A DNA stretch of 64,000 bases from Pseudomonas delhiensis (GTDB taxonomy: Bacteria; Pseudomonadota; Gammaproteobacteria; Pseudomonadales; Pseudomonadaceae). Below are positions 36,908 to 45,233 of this stretch, piece after piece. Where the stretch lies: the NCBI RefSeq assembly GCF_900187975.1, contig NZ_FZPC01000003.1, positions 62,001 through 126,000 of the forward strand, written 5' to 3'. How positions within the stretch are numbered: position 1 is the stretch's first letter; every line of letters starts with the position of its first letter. A program made the position numbers and the translations under genes. The notes below the pieces were generated by a model. That model saw only the letters and a list, made by a program, of their open reading frames with translations. It was not told the DNA's origin and ran no database searches.

Positions 36908-38188
36908 ATGACCCAGACCCGACGGGTCGCCATCGTCGGCGGCAACCGTATCCCCTTCGCCCGCTCCAATACCGTCTACGCCACGGCGAGCAACCAGGAG
37001 ATGCTCACCAGCGCCCTGGACGGCCTGATCGAGCGCTACAGCCTGCATGGCGAGCGCCTGGGCGAGGTGGTGGCCGGCGCGGTGCTGAAGCACTCTCGGG
37101 ATTTCAACCTGACCCGCGAATGCGTGCTGGGCACCCGCCTGGCCGCGGAAACCCCGGCCTACGACGTCCAGCAGGCCTGCGGCACGGGCCTGGAGGCGGC
37201 GATCCTGGTGGCCAACAAGATCGCCCTGGGGCAGATCGAGTGCGGCATCGCCGGCGGCGTGGACACCACCTCCGACGCGCCCATCGGCGTCAACGAGGGG
37301 CTGCGGCGCATCCTGCTGGAGGCCAACCGCGGCAAGTCCAACGGCGACAAGCTCAAGAGCCTGCTGAAGATCCGCCCGCGCCACCTGATGCCGCACATCC
37401 CGCGCAACGGCGAGCCGCGCACCGGGCTGTCCATGGGCGAGCACTGCGAGCTGATGGCGCAGACCTGGCAGATCCCCCGCGACGAGCAGGACAGGCTCGC
37501 CTACGAAAGCCACGTCAAGCTGGCCGCGGCCTACGCCGAGGGCTGGCAGAACGACCTGATGACGCCGTTCCGCGGCCTGACCCGCGACCAGAACCTGCGT
37601 CCGGACATCAACCTGGAGAAGCTCGGCACCCTCAAGCCGGTGTTCGAGCGCGGCCCGCGCGGCACCCTGACGGCGGCCAACTCCACGCCGCTGACCGATG
37701 GCGCCTCGGTGGTGCTGCTGGCCAGCGAGGACTGGGCGAAAGCGCGCGGCCTGCCGATCCTGGCGTACTTCCGCGACGGCGAGGCGGCGGCGGTGAACTT
37801 CGTCGGCGAGGGCGCCGAGGGCCTGCTGATGGCGCCGGTCTACGCCGTGCCGCGGCTGCTGGCGCGCAATGGCCTGAGCCTGCAGGACTTCGACTACTAC
37901 GAGATCCACGAAGCCTTCGCCGCCCAGGTGCTGTGCACCCTCAAGGCCTGGGAAGACGCCGAATACTGCAAGACCCGCCTCGGCCTGGACGCGCCGCTGG
38001 GCTCGATCGACCGTAGCAAGCTCAACGTCAAGGGCAGCTCCCTGGCCGCCGGCCACCCCTTCGCCGCCACCGGCGGGCGCATCGTCGCCAACCTGGCCAA
38101 GCTGCTGGACGCGGCCGGGAAAGGGCGCGGGCTGATCTCGATCTGCGCCGCGGGCGGGCAAGGTGTGACCGCGATCGTGGAAAAGTAA
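36908..38188 (+). CDS. Thiolase-family acetyl-CoA C-acetyltransferase (FadI-like)
   Basis: A 426-residue thiolase. The acyl-accepting cysteine is C91 in DVQQACGTGLEAA, the C-terminal catalytic histidine lies in YYEIHEAFAAQ, and the second cysteine in ISICAAGGQGVTAI. The long loop (LMPHIPRNGEPRTGLSMGEHCE) is typical of the FadI branch. It catalyses 3-ketoacyl-CoA thiolysis or the reverse condensation. Together with the MaoC hydratase and FabG4-like reductase it would supply three steps of a beta-oxidation or reverse cycle. AAGGAG precedes the ATG, and a strong terminator follows. Confidence 0.93.
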   Translation: MTQTRRVAIVGGNRIPFARSNTVYATASNQEMLTSALDGLIERYSLHGERLGEVVAGAVLKHSRDFNLTRECVLGTRLAAETPAYDVQQACGTGLEAAILVANKIALGQIECGIAGGVDTTSDAPIGVNEGLRRILLEANRGKSNGDKLKSLLKIRPRHLMPHIPRNGEPRTGLSMGEHCELMAQTWQIPRDEQDRLAYESHVKLAAAYAEGWQNDLMTPFRGLTRDQNLRPDINLEKLGTLKPVFERGPRGTLTAANSTPLTDGASVVLLASEDWAKARGLPILAYFRDGEAAAVNFVGEGAEGLLMAPVYAVPRLLARNGLSLQDFDYYEIHEAFAAQVLCTLKAWEDAEYCKTRLGLDAPLGSIDRSKLNVKGSSLAAGHPFAATGGRIVANLAKLLDAAGKGRGLISICAAGGQGVTAIVEK

Positions 38189-38246
38189 TCCAATACATCG
38201 GGCGGCCCTGGCCGGCCCACGATGTAACAGCAACTCCGTGACTTAA

Positions 38247-38281
38247 GGCGGTGCCGTGCGAGCGGCGCCGCCTCTTTTTTT
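38247..38281 (+). terminator. Rho-independent terminator of the thiolase gene
   Basis: Stem GGCGGTGCCG with CGGCGCCGCC (one G-T wobble), loop TGCGAG, followed by TCTTTTTTT. It lies 58 bases after the stop codon and is the clearest intrinsic terminator in the window. Confidence 0.9.
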
Positions 38282-38305
38282 GTGTGGCTGGGCGTTTTGT
38301 TTTTT

Positions 38306-38480
38306 GTAGGAGCGAGCTTGCTCGCGAACAGCCTCTCCCGGCAGCGCTATCGTCTCAGGTCGACTCCGTCCCCTCTCCCTTCAGGGCGGGGCGCGCAGCC
38401 GAGGGTTAGGGAGAGGGCGCTCTACAGCCCAACTCCCCAGCCCGCCGGCAAGCACTGTTCGCGAGCAAGCTCGCTCCTAC
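38306..38480. repeat. Composite REP element, short form
   Basis: Bounded by inverted GCGAGCTTGCTCGC REPs (38306-38329 and 38457-38480). Inside, the left part (GGCAGCGCTATCG... to CCCTCTCCC) matches 43678-43720, and the GGTTAGGGAGAGGGCGCTCT tail matches both long copies, but the central segment of about 100 bases is missing. Confidence 0.75.
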
Positions 38481-38502
38481 GAAGAGCCCCCCATCCTGCT
38501 CG

Positions 38503-38530
38503 CTTGCAGCTTGCAGCTTGCAGCTTGCAG
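38503..38530. repeat. Tandem heptamer, four copies of CTTGCAG
   Basis: Four perfect CTTGCAG units end 7 bases before the stop codon of the minus-strand Lrp-type gene. Such short tandem repeats can vary in copy number by slippage. Confidence 0.9.
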
Positions 38531-38537
38531 CCTCTTT

Positions 38538-38984
38538 TTACCCCCCCTGCAACATCGCCGGATGCACCCGCCCATCCAGCGTGGTAGAGAGGATCAGCGA
38601 AGTCTTGCTCGCCCCATGCTGCGCCAGCTGGTCGATCAGCTCTTCCAGCTCGGCGGTGCTGGTCACCGTTACCCGCAGCATCACGCAGGATTCGCCGGTC
38701 ACCCGGTAGCAGTCGAGCACCTGGGGGATTTCCGTCAGGCGTTGCAGCTGCAGGGCACCGCGGTGGTCGTTCAGGCGCAGTTCGATCAGGCACTGGATCG
38801 GGCGGCCGAGCTTGGTCAGGTCTACGCTGGCGTGGTAGCCGGTGATCACCCCCTCGGCTTCCAGGCGCGCCACGCGGTCGGCCACCGCCGGCGGCGAGAG
38901 GTTGATGCGCCGGGCCAGTTCGGCGAAGGACAGGCGGCCGTTTTCCAGCAGGGCGGCGAGCAGTGCGCGGTCGTATTTGTCCAT
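38538..38984 (-). CDS. Lrp/AsnC-family transcriptional regulator
   Basis: A 148-residue regulator. The N-terminal HTH is at residues 5-50 (DRALLAALLENGRLSFAELARRINLSPPAVADRVARLEAEGVITGYHA). The RAM effector domain is at about 60-145, with the ligand motif VTGESCVMLRVTVTSTAELEELIDQLAQHGASKTSLILST. It is divergent from an EamA-type exporter, a common pairing in which the Lrp protein controls amino-acid efflux. The ribosome site is weak and the start rests on the family N terminus (MDKYDRALLAAL). Confidence 0.92.
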   Translation of the reverse strand: MDKYDRALLAALLENGRLSFAELARRINLSPPAVADRVARLEAEGVITGYHASVDLTKLGRPIQCLIELRLNDHRGALQLQRLTEIPQVLDCYRVTGESCVMLRVTVTSTAELEELIDQLAQHGASKTSLILSTTLDGRVHPAMLQGG

Positions 38985-39136
38985 CGGTTTTTCTCGTCTG
39001 TGGAATCGATGGCTTTCCTGGCGAAAATCCGTCGAAAGAAAAGTGTTACGCCAGATAATGCGTTCTCTGTGCCTTATAGGGCACAGGATCACTTAATAAA
39101 ATGAGGCGCTACGACCCACTTGTCGAGCCCGCTGCC

Positions 39137-40039
39137 ATGTCCGTCATGCCCATGCCCAAAGCCCGCGTCTCGCTGACGCTGATCGCTGCCTTCTTCGCCC
39201 TCTACTTCATCTGGGGCTCGACCTACCTGGTGATCCGCATCGGCGTGGAAAGCTGGCCGCCGATGCTCATGGCCGGCTGCCGCTTCGTCATCGCCGGGGC
39301 GCTGCTGCTGGCCTGGGCGCTGTACCGCGGCGCGCCGTTGCCCAGCGGCCGGCAATGGCTGAACGCGGGGGCCATCGGCGTGCTCCTGCTCAGCTGCGGC
39401 AACGGCGGGGTGACGGTGGCCGAGCACTGGGGCGTGGCCTCGGGCGTCGCCGCCCTGGCGGTGGCCACGGTGCCGCTGTTCACCCTGGTGTTCGCGCGCC
39501 TGTTCGGCCAGCGCAACACTCTGCTGGAGTGGGGTGGCATCGGCCTGGGGCTGTGCGGCATCGTGCTGCTCAACCTCGGCTCCAACCTGCAGGGCAGCCC
39601 GGCGGGCGCCGCGCTGATCCTCTTCGCCGCCGCGGCCTGGGCCTTCGGTTCGGTGTGGAGCCGGCGCCTGGACCTGCCGGCCGGGCCCATGGCCAGTGCG
39701 CTGGAGATGCTGGTGGGCGGCGCCGCGCTGCTGCTCGGCAGCCAGCTTTCCGGCGAGCACCTGCAGCAGCTGCCGGACCTGCGCGGCTGGCTGGCGCTGG
39801 GCTACCTGGTGGTGTTCGGTTCGATCATCGCCTTCAGCGCCTACGTCTACCTGCTGGCCAACGTGCGCCCGGCGGCGGCCACCAGCTATGCCTTCGTCAA
39901 CCCGGCGGTGGCCGTGCTGCTCGGGGTGCTGTTCGCCGGCGAGCACATCGGCTGGCCGGAGGCGCTGGCGATGGCGGTGATCATCGGGGCGGTGGTGTTG
40001 ATCAGCCTGCCGCAGTGGCGGCGGCGCGAGGCGGCCTGA
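39137..40039 (+). CDS. EamA/DMT-family exporter (YedA-like)
   Basis: A 300-residue, ten-helix drug/metabolite transporter with two EamA repeats (ALYFIWGSTYLVIRIGVESWPPMLMAGCRFVIAG and AAAWAFGSVWSRRLDLPAGPMASALEMLVGG). The final helices end in AMAVIIGAVVLISLPQ. It probably exports an amino acid or metabolite under control of the divergent Lrp regulator. The start is uncertain: the frame is open from an ATG at 39101 and no clear ribosome site distinguishes it from the ATG chosen, which gives a normal family length. Confidence 0.88.
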   Translation: MSVMPMPKARVSLTLIAAFFALYFIWGSTYLVIRIGVESWPPMLMAGCRFVIAGALLLAWALYRGAPLPSGRQWLNAGAIGVLLLSCGNGGVTVAEHWGVASGVAALAVATVPLFTLVFARLFGQRNTLLEWGGIGLGLCGIVLLNLGSNLQGSPAGAALILFAAAAWAFGSVWSRRLDLPAGPMASALEMLVGGAALLLGSQLSGEHLQQLPDLRGWLALGYLVVFGSIIAFSAYVYLLANVRPAAATSYAFVNPAVAVLLGVLFAGEHIGWPEALAMAVIIGAVVLISLPQWRRREAA

Positions 40040-40045
40040 GCCGGC

Positions 40046-40297
40046 TCAGTTGATCGGGACGATGCGCACGCGGGTGACCCCCACGCGATCGGCGCTGTGC
40101 CGCAGGTTGGGGATCAGGTTGGGGTCCAGGGGGGCGTCGGTCAGCCCGGTGGGGTCCTCGCCGGTCTCCTGCGCCAGGTGCAGCAGGACCTGGAGCAGGG
40201 CGAGGAACTCGTTGGGCTCCTCGGACCACTCGTGGATCAGCCGGCGCGGCTGTTCGCGCAGCCGGTAGTGGATGGCGTAGCGGTGGGTGACGTTCAT
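40046..40297 (-). CDS. Conserved-looking small protein, unknown
   Basis: I do not recognise this 83-residue ORF. It has a good ribosome site (GGAGG, 6 bases before ATG), near-normal codon use, a charged N-terminal half (HRYAIHYRLREQPRRLIHEWSEEPNEFLALLQVLLHLAQE) and a C-terminal RVGVTRVRIVPIN that resembles a beta strand. It converges on the EamA gene with 6 bases between stops. No membrane segment is seen. Confidence 0.65.
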   Translation of the reverse strand: MNVTHRYAIHYRLREQPRRLIHEWSEEPNEFLALLQVLLHLAQETGEDPTGLTDAPLDPNLIPNLRHSADRVGVTRVRIVPIN

Positions 40298-40417
40298 GGT
40301 GGCACCTCCGCAGGCTAAGACACCTCAGAACGTCAAAATTCCCATCACTTTCGCGGCCAGCCGACAGGTGGTCATTTTTTCGCCACTCACCGACAGACGT
40401 CGATCAGCGGCGGCGCC

Positions 40418-42001
40418 TCAGATGACGAAAAAGCCGTGGGTGCCATCGCGGCCGAGCTGTTCGACCAGGCCGAATTCCCAGTCCAGGTAGCCCTGCATGG
40501 CCTCGCGCGGGTTGTCGGTGCCCTCGTAGGGGCGGCGGTAGCGGTCGATGCGCGGCGCGGCCAGCAGGCGCTCGCCTTCCTCGGTCGGCAGGCCGGCGGC
40601 GACCCAGGCCGCGGTGCCGCCTTCGAGCAGGAACACCGGCTTGCCGCTCAGCGCCTGCACCTGCGGTACGGCGAAGCGCGCCAGCAGGCTGCTGCCGCAG
40701 GTGAGCACATAGCGTTCGGCCGCGCCCAGCTGCGCCAGCGCCTCCTTCAACTGGCTGCGCAGGGCCCAGGCGGCGCCGGGAATGTGGCGTTTCACGTAGT
40801 TGGCGCTGGCGGTGAAGTCGAGCACCCGGGTGCCCGGCTCGCGCAGCCACTCGGCGAGGGTCTGCGGGGCGATGGTTTCGGCCTGCGGCTTCGGCGGCAG
40901 CGGGGCGGCCCAGGCGCCTTTCTCGCCGAAGTCGGCGGCGGACAGCCCGTCCAGCACCGCCACCTCCCAGCCCATCTGGGCCAGCCAGGAGGCGCTCATG
41001 TTGGCGCGCACGCCGTCGTCGTCCAGCAGCACCAGGCGCGCGCCGCGCACGCTGGCGACGTGGTCGGTCTCCTGCACCAGCTGGCCGCCGGGGGTGGAGC
41101 GCGAGCCGGGCAGGTGGCCGGCCTCGTATTCCTCCGGGGTGCGCACGTCGAACAGGTAGGTGGTGCGCCCGGCCTCGGCCTGCCACTGGCGCAGGCCGGC
41201 CAGGTCGGTGCGCGCCACGCCGGCGCGGTCGGCCACGGCGCGGGCGCGCTGGGCGGCGGCTGCGCGGGTGGCGCTGGAGACCTCGCCGAAGCGCCGCGCC
41301 TGGCCGTGCTCCAGTCGCTGGCCGGCCAGCGTCCAGCCGATGGTGCCGTTGCGCAGCGCCGACACCGGGTTGGCGATGCCGGCGTTCACCAGCGACTGGG
41401 TACCGATGATGCTGCGGGTGCGTCCGGCGCAGTTGACGATCACCCGGGTGGCCGGGCTGGGCGCCAGCTCGGCGATGCGCAGCACCAGCTCGGCGCCGGG
41501 CACGCTGATGCCGGTGGGGATGCTCATGGTCTGGTATTCGTCGAAGCGGCGGGCGTCCAGCACCACCACGTCGGCCTTGGCGTCGAGCAGCGCCTGCACG
41601 TCCTCGGCGGCCAGCGACGGGGTGTGGCGCTCGGCCTCCACCAGCTCGCCGAAGGATTTGCTCGGCACGTTGACGTCCTTGAACAGCTCGCCGCCTGCGT
41701 CGCGCCAGCCGGCCAGGCCGCCGTCGAGCAGGGCCACGTCGCTGTAGCCCAGGTCGAGCAGGCGCTGTGCGGCGACTTCGGCCAGACCCTCGCCGTCGTC
41801 GTAGACGGTGACGGGCGTATCGCGGCGCGGCACGCGGGCGTAGACCTCCAGTTCCAGCCTGGACAGCGGCACGTTGGCGGCGAACAGCGGGTGCGCCTGG
41901 GCGAAGGGGTCTTCCTCGCGCACGTCCAGCAGCGCCAGCTCGCGGCGGGCGAGGAGGGCGGCGCGGATGTCGTGGAAGGTACGGCGGGCGATCTGGCTCA
42001 T
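40418..42001 (-). CDS. Four-domain rhodanese-related sulfurtransferase
   Basis: A 527-residue protein built of four rhodanese repeats at about 10-110, 130-240, 265-375 and 385-490. Active-loop cysteines are visible only in repeat 2 (C191, VIVNCAGRTRSIIG) and repeat 4 (C435, YVLTCGSSLL). Repeats 1 and 3 have Asp instead (VYDDGEG and LLDDDGV), so these are structural. It should move sulfane sulfur to a thiol or cyanide acceptor. It overlaps the thiol dioxygenase gene by four bases, linking it to 3-mercaptopropionate or cysteine sulfur handling. P. aeruginosa has the same pair, from memory. Confidence 0.93.
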   Translation of the reverse strand: MSQIARRTFHDIRAALLARRELALLDVREEDPFAQAHPLFAANVPLSRLELEVYARVPRRDTPVTVYDDGEGLAEVAAQRLLDLGYSDVALLDGGLAGWRDAGGELFKDVNVPSKSFGELVEAERHTPSLAAEDVQALLDAKADVVVLDARRFDEYQTMSIPTGISVPGAELVLRIAELAPSPATRVIVNCAGRTRSIIGTQSLVNAGIANPVSALRNGTIGWTLAGQRLEHGQARRFGEVSSATRAAAAQRARAVADRAGVARTDLAGLRQWQAEAGRTTYLFDVRTPEEYEAGHLPGSRSTPGGQLVQETDHVASVRGARLVLLDDDGVRANMSASWLAQMGWEVAVLDGLSAADFGEKGAWAAPLPPKPQAETIAPQTLAEWLREPGTRVLDFTASANYVKRHIPGAAWALRSQLKEALAQLGAAERYVLTCGSSLLARFAVPQVQALSGKPVFLLEGGTAAWVAAGLPTEEGERLLAAPRIDRYRRPYEGTDNPREAMQGYLDWEFGLVEQLGRDGTHGFFVI

Positions 42002-42603
42002 GCGGGGTTCTCTTTCGACAGGTCCCAGATATTGGGCAACTGGCTGTTGGAATAGCCGGAGACGAAGGGCTTTTCCTCACCTTCGGCGGTATAGACGGCA
42101 CGCCGCACCGCGCCGATGTTGGCGCCGTAGACGTGGATGCTGATGGAGGGCCGGTCGGCGAAGGCGTTGCTGACCTGGTGGATGTCGCCGATGCGCGGCG
42201 ACACCGCCTCCACCTCGCCGGGCTCCAGGCGCACCGCCTCGCCGGCCGGCTGCAGGCTGCCGTCGACGGCGAAGGCGAAGGGCTGCGAATACTCGGCGCC
42301 ACGCAGCATGCCGATCAGGCCCCAGACGCGGTGGTCGTGCACCGGCGTGCGCTGGCCCGGGCCCCAGACGAAGCTGACCACCGAGAAGCGCTGTTGCGAG
42401 TCGGCGTGCAGCAGGTACTGCTGGTAGCGCTGCGCGTTGGGCTGGGCGCAGGCCTCGGGCAGCCAGTCGTCGTGGCGCACCAGTTCGGCCAGCAGCGGGC
42501 GGGCCCGGGCGAGCAGGGTGGCTTCGTCGGGGTGGCCGTCGAGCAGGGTGGCCAGGTCGCCGATGAACTGGCGCAGGCGGTCGAGACGCAGGGAGGCGGA
42601 CAT
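41998..42603 (-). CDS. 3-mercaptopropionate (thiol) dioxygenase
   Basis: A 201-residue cupin iron(II) enzyme of the cysteine dioxygenase family. It oxidises a thiol to its sulfinate using O2. The iron ligands are H89 and H91 (PVHDHRVWGLIG) and H142 (GDIHQVSNAF), with Y159 (SISIHVYGANIGAVRR) and R168 present. These positions coincide with the P. aeruginosa enzyme shown to prefer 3-mercaptopropionate, and the whole sequence resembles it. There is no crosslink cysteine before the motif, unlike mammalian CDO. It is divergent from a LysR gene that likely regulates it. Confidence 0.92.
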   Translation of the reverse strand: MSASLRLDRLRQFIGDLATLLDGHPDEATLLARARPLLAELVRHDDWLPEACAQPNAQRYQQYLLHADSQQRFSVVSFVWGPGQRTPVHDHRVWGLIGMLRGAEYSQPFAFAVDGSLQPAGEAVRLEPGEVEAVSPRIGDIHQVSNAFADRPSISIHVYGANIGAVRRAVYTAEGEEKPFVSGYSNSQLPNIWDLSKENPA

Positions 42604-42717
42604 GCGGGCGTATTCACTCCGGAAGGTTCTGGCTGTACGGTAGCAAACGCGTTTTTATTCCTGAAATGCATTTTGAATCTAAGCTAATATGCGAGAAATG
42701 CAATTGGTGCCAGCCCC
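42604..42717. promoter_or_regulatory. Divergent promoter of dioxygenase and LysR genes
   Basis: A 114-base AT-rich region with LysR-type features: AAATGCATTT (a palindrome near 42664-42673) and CTAATATGCGAGAAATGC near 42685-42702. ATATGC-type half-sites recur upstream of the monooxygenase gene at 43982. Confidence 0.5.
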
Positions 42718-43614
42718 ATGAAGATCGACGACATCGACGCCTTCGTCGCGGTGATCCGCAACGCTTCCCTGAGCCAGGCCGCCGAGAGCCTGGGCCTGAC
42801 CCAGTCGGCCATCACCCGCCGGGTGCAGAGCCTGGAGGAGGCCCTGGGCGTGGAACTGCTGGACCGCAACACCAAGCCGCTCAAGCCCACCGCCGCCGGC
42901 CTGCGGGTCTACGAGCAGTGCCGCCGGGTGCTGCGCGAGGTGGACGGCCTGCGCGAGCTGGTGGCCAGCGACACCGCCCCCAGCGGCGTGCTGCGCCTGG
43001 GCGTGCCGCAGAGCATCGGCGAGGTGGTGCTGCTGGAGGCGCTGCGACGCCTGGCCGGCGAGTACCCGGAGCTGCGTGCCCAGGTCGGCAGCGGCTGGGG
43101 CAGCCATTTGCTGGCGCGGCTGGAGAACGCCGAGCTGGACGCGGCGGTGGTGCTGTTCCCGCCGAGCAAGGTGTTCCCCGACGACCTCGGCGCCACGCCC
43201 CTGGGGCGCATGGACCTGTGCGTGGTGGCCGCGCGCGACAGCGACCTGCAAGCCCGCCGCCTGCTCGACTGCTACCAGCACGGCTGGGTGCTCAACCCCG
43301 ACGGCTGCGGCTTCCGCGCCGGCCTGCAGCGCGCCCTGGCCGACCAGGGCCTGGGCCTGCAGCTGAACCTGGAGACCTTCGGCAGCGAGCTGCAGCTGGG
43401 CCTGGTCGCCGAGGGCCGCGGCCTGGGCCTGGTGCCGGCGCCGGCCCTGGCGCGCAGCCGCTACCGCGAACAGCTGCGGGTGCTGCAGCTGGACGACTTC
43501 CAGCCGCTGATCCAGCTCTGGCTGGTGCGCCCGCGCCTGCTCGGCAACCTGGAGGCGCCGGCGCGGTTGTTCGGTAATGCGGTGGCTGACGGGTTGGATA
43601 TGCGGGTGGGGTGA
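42718..43614 (+). CDS. LysR-family transcriptional regulator
   Basis: A 298-residue LysR regulator. HTH at about residues 1-60 (IDAFVAVIRNASLSQAAESLGLTQSAITRRVQSLEEALGVELLDR). The periplasmic-binding-protein-like effector domain covers residues 90-290. It is divergent from the thiol dioxygenase-rhodanese operon and precedes the sulfonate genes, so it probably senses a sulfur metabolite and controls one or both. The ATG has a weak ribosome site but fits the family start. Confidence 0.92.
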   Translation: MKIDDIDAFVAVIRNASLSQAAESLGLTQSAITRRVQSLEEALGVELLDRNTKPLKPTAAGLRVYEQCRRVLREVDGLRELVASDTAPSGVLRLGVPQSIGEVVLLEALRRLAGEYPELRAQVGSGWGSHLLARLENAELDAAVVLFPPSKVFPDDLGATPLGRMDLCVVAARDSDLQARRLLDCYQHGWVLNPDGCGFRAGLQRALADQGLGLQLNLETFGSELQLGLVAEGRGLGLVPAPALARSRYREQLRVLQLDDFQPLIQLWLVRPRLLGNLEAPARLFGNAVADGLDMRVG

Positions 43615-43645
43615 GTTTTTCGAATCTGCTCACTTACCCCCCCCT

Positions 43646-43942
43646 GTAGGAGCGAGCTTGCTCGCGAACAGACTCCCCCGGCAGCGCTGTCGCCCCAGGT
43701 TGACTCCGTCCCCTCTCCCCAGCCCTCGGCTGCGCGCCCCGCCCTGAAGGGAGAGGGGGCTTGTCCGTGCCGAGAAAGGATTTGGCGTCAGTCGGGAACC
43801 TTGTAGTAGCCGGCTAACGCCGAAATACCCGAGCACGCCGAACGGTCCCCTCTCCCTTCAGGGAGAGGGTTAGGGAGAGGGCGCTCTCATGCCTGACACC
43901 GGCATGACCGGAAACTCTGTTCGCGAGCAAGCTCGCTCCTAC
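43646..43942. repeat. Composite REP element, copy B, within a 518-base gene-free gap
   Basis: Inverted GCGAGCTTGCTCGC REPs at 43646-43669 and 43919-43942 enclose facing CCCTCTCCC hairpins (43711-43766 and 43846-43887) and an interior of about 90 bases nearly identical to 12086-12174. No coding potential is seen. The remaining part of the gap, 43943-44132, is the promoter region of the sulfur genes. Confidence 0.78.
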
Positions 43943-43981
43943 AAAAGCGAAAACCTCCCCCGCGCAACTTGCTCCATCCTG

Positions 43982-44002
43982 AATATGCGTATTTAGCATA
44001 TT
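43982..44002. promoter_or_regulatory. LysR-type inverted repeat upstream of the sulfur gene cluster
   Basis: AATATGC and GCATATT form perfect 7-base arms around GTATTTA, 131 bases before the first monooxygenase start, followed by a further GGATATGC half-site. Shape and spacing suit a LysR-type activator (the adjacent LysR or CysB). A CCTATAG element near 44042 could belong to the promoter. Confidence 0.5.
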
Positions 44003-44132
44003 AGGATATGCAAAAAATGAATTTCCATCATGAAGTGCTTGCCTATAGCTTCTAAGAACAACGTCCAACATGACGTTTTTCTTATAACGAAAGCCGCCGA
44101 CCTTATGCAGCGGCCCAGGCGAGGGCAACACA

Positions 44133-45221
44133 GTGAGCGTGGAAATTCTCGGCATGATCACCGCCACCCCGAGTTCCGAGGTGGATCAGCCGCTGGGGGA
44201 CGCGGTGGACGCCGGTTTCGTCCGGCGCTTCGCCCAGGCCCATGAGGACGCCGGTTTCGACCGCGTGCTGGTGGGCTACTTCAGCAATGCCGCCGAGAGC
44301 GCCGTGGTCAGCTCTTTCGTCGCCGCCGCCACCCGGCGCCTGGGCATCCTCCTGGCCTACCGCCCCGGGGTGATCGCGCCGCCGCTGGCCGCGCGCCAGC
44401 TGGCCACCCTAGACCAGTTCAGCGACGGCCGCCTGGCCCTCAACGTGGTCAGCGGCGGCAACGACGAGGACCTGGCCCGCGACGGCGACTACCTCGACCA
44501 CGACCGCCGCTACGCCCGCACCGACGAGTACCTCGCTGCCCTGCGGCGCATCTGGACCGCCACCGGCCCGGTGGATTTCGCCGGCGAGTTCTATCGCTTC
44601 CAGGGCGCCTCGCCCGCCGTGCGCCCGCGGCAGCAACCGCACATCCCGATCTACTTCAGCGGCTCCTCCGACGCCGCCATCGAAGTCGCCGCCAGGCACG
44701 CCGACACCTACATGCTCTGGGGCGAACCGCTGGCCGCCGTCGACGGCCACATCCGCCGCGTGCGCGCCGCCGCCCAGGCCCAGGGCCGCGAGCCGCGCTT
44801 CTCGGTGTCGTTCCGGCCGATAGTCGCGGACACCGAGGAAGCCGCCTGGAAGCGCGCCGCCGAGGTGCTCGAACAGGTGCGCGAGAACCGCACCCGCCTG
44901 GGCCTGCCGCTCAACGACCACCAGCCGGAGAACGTCGGCTCGCAGCGCCTGCTGGCCGCCGCGCAACAGGGCGAGGTGCTCGACACCCGGCTGTGGACCG
45001 GCGTGGCCCGGCTGACCGGCGCGCGCTGGAACTCCACCGCCCTGGTCGGCACCCCCGAGCAGGTCGCCGCCGCCCTCGGCGAGTACTACCGCCTGGGCGT
45101 TTCCACCTTCCTGATCCGTGGCTTCGACCCGCTCGGCGACGCCGTGCGCTACGGCCAGGGCCTGATTCCCGCCATCCACGACCACGTCGCCCGCCTGCCG
45201 CAACTGCGCCGCGCCGGCTGA
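44133..45221 (+). CDS. SsuD-like flavin-dependent alkanesulfonate monooxygenase
   Basis: A 362-residue luciferase-like (LLM) TIM-barrel monooxygenase. It would use FMNH2 and O2 to cleave C-S bonds of sulfonates, releasing sulfite. Family motifs: AHEDAGFDRVLVGYFS, LAYRPGVIAPPLAARQLATLDQFSDGRLALNVVSGG, DGDYLDHDRRYARTDEYL, and WNSTALVGTPEQVAAALGEYYRLGVSTFLIRGFDPL. The start is GTG. The upstream region is AT-rich and carries a LysR-type inverted repeat. A reductase supplying FMNH2 is not nearby. It opens a same-strand set running to tauD and is paralogous to the second LLM gene downstream. Confidence 0.92.
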   Translation: MSVEILGMITATPSSEVDQPLGDAVDAGFVRRFAQAHEDAGFDRVLVGYFSNAAESAVVSSFVAAATRRLGILLAYRPGVIAPPLAARQLATLDQFSDGRLALNVVSGGNDEDLARDGDYLDHDRRYARTDEYLAALRRIWTATGPVDFAGEFYRFQGASPAVRPRQQPHIPIYFSGSSDAAIEVAARHADTYMLWGEPLAAVDGHIRRVRAAAQAQGREPRFSVSFRPIVADTEEAAWKRAAEVLEQVRENRTRLGLPLNDHQPENVGSQRLLAAAQQGEVLDTRLWTGVARLTGARWNSTALVGTPEQVAAALGEYYRLGVSTFLIRGFDPLGDAVRYGQGLIPAIHDHVARLPQLRRAG

Positions 45222-45233
45222 GGAGCCCCACCG

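Noticed and set aside
38306-43942. Clustered short repeats taken as a CRISPR array
   Set aside because: Repeats are palindromic REPs in both orientations with irregular spacing, there are no uniform spacers, and no cas genes are present.
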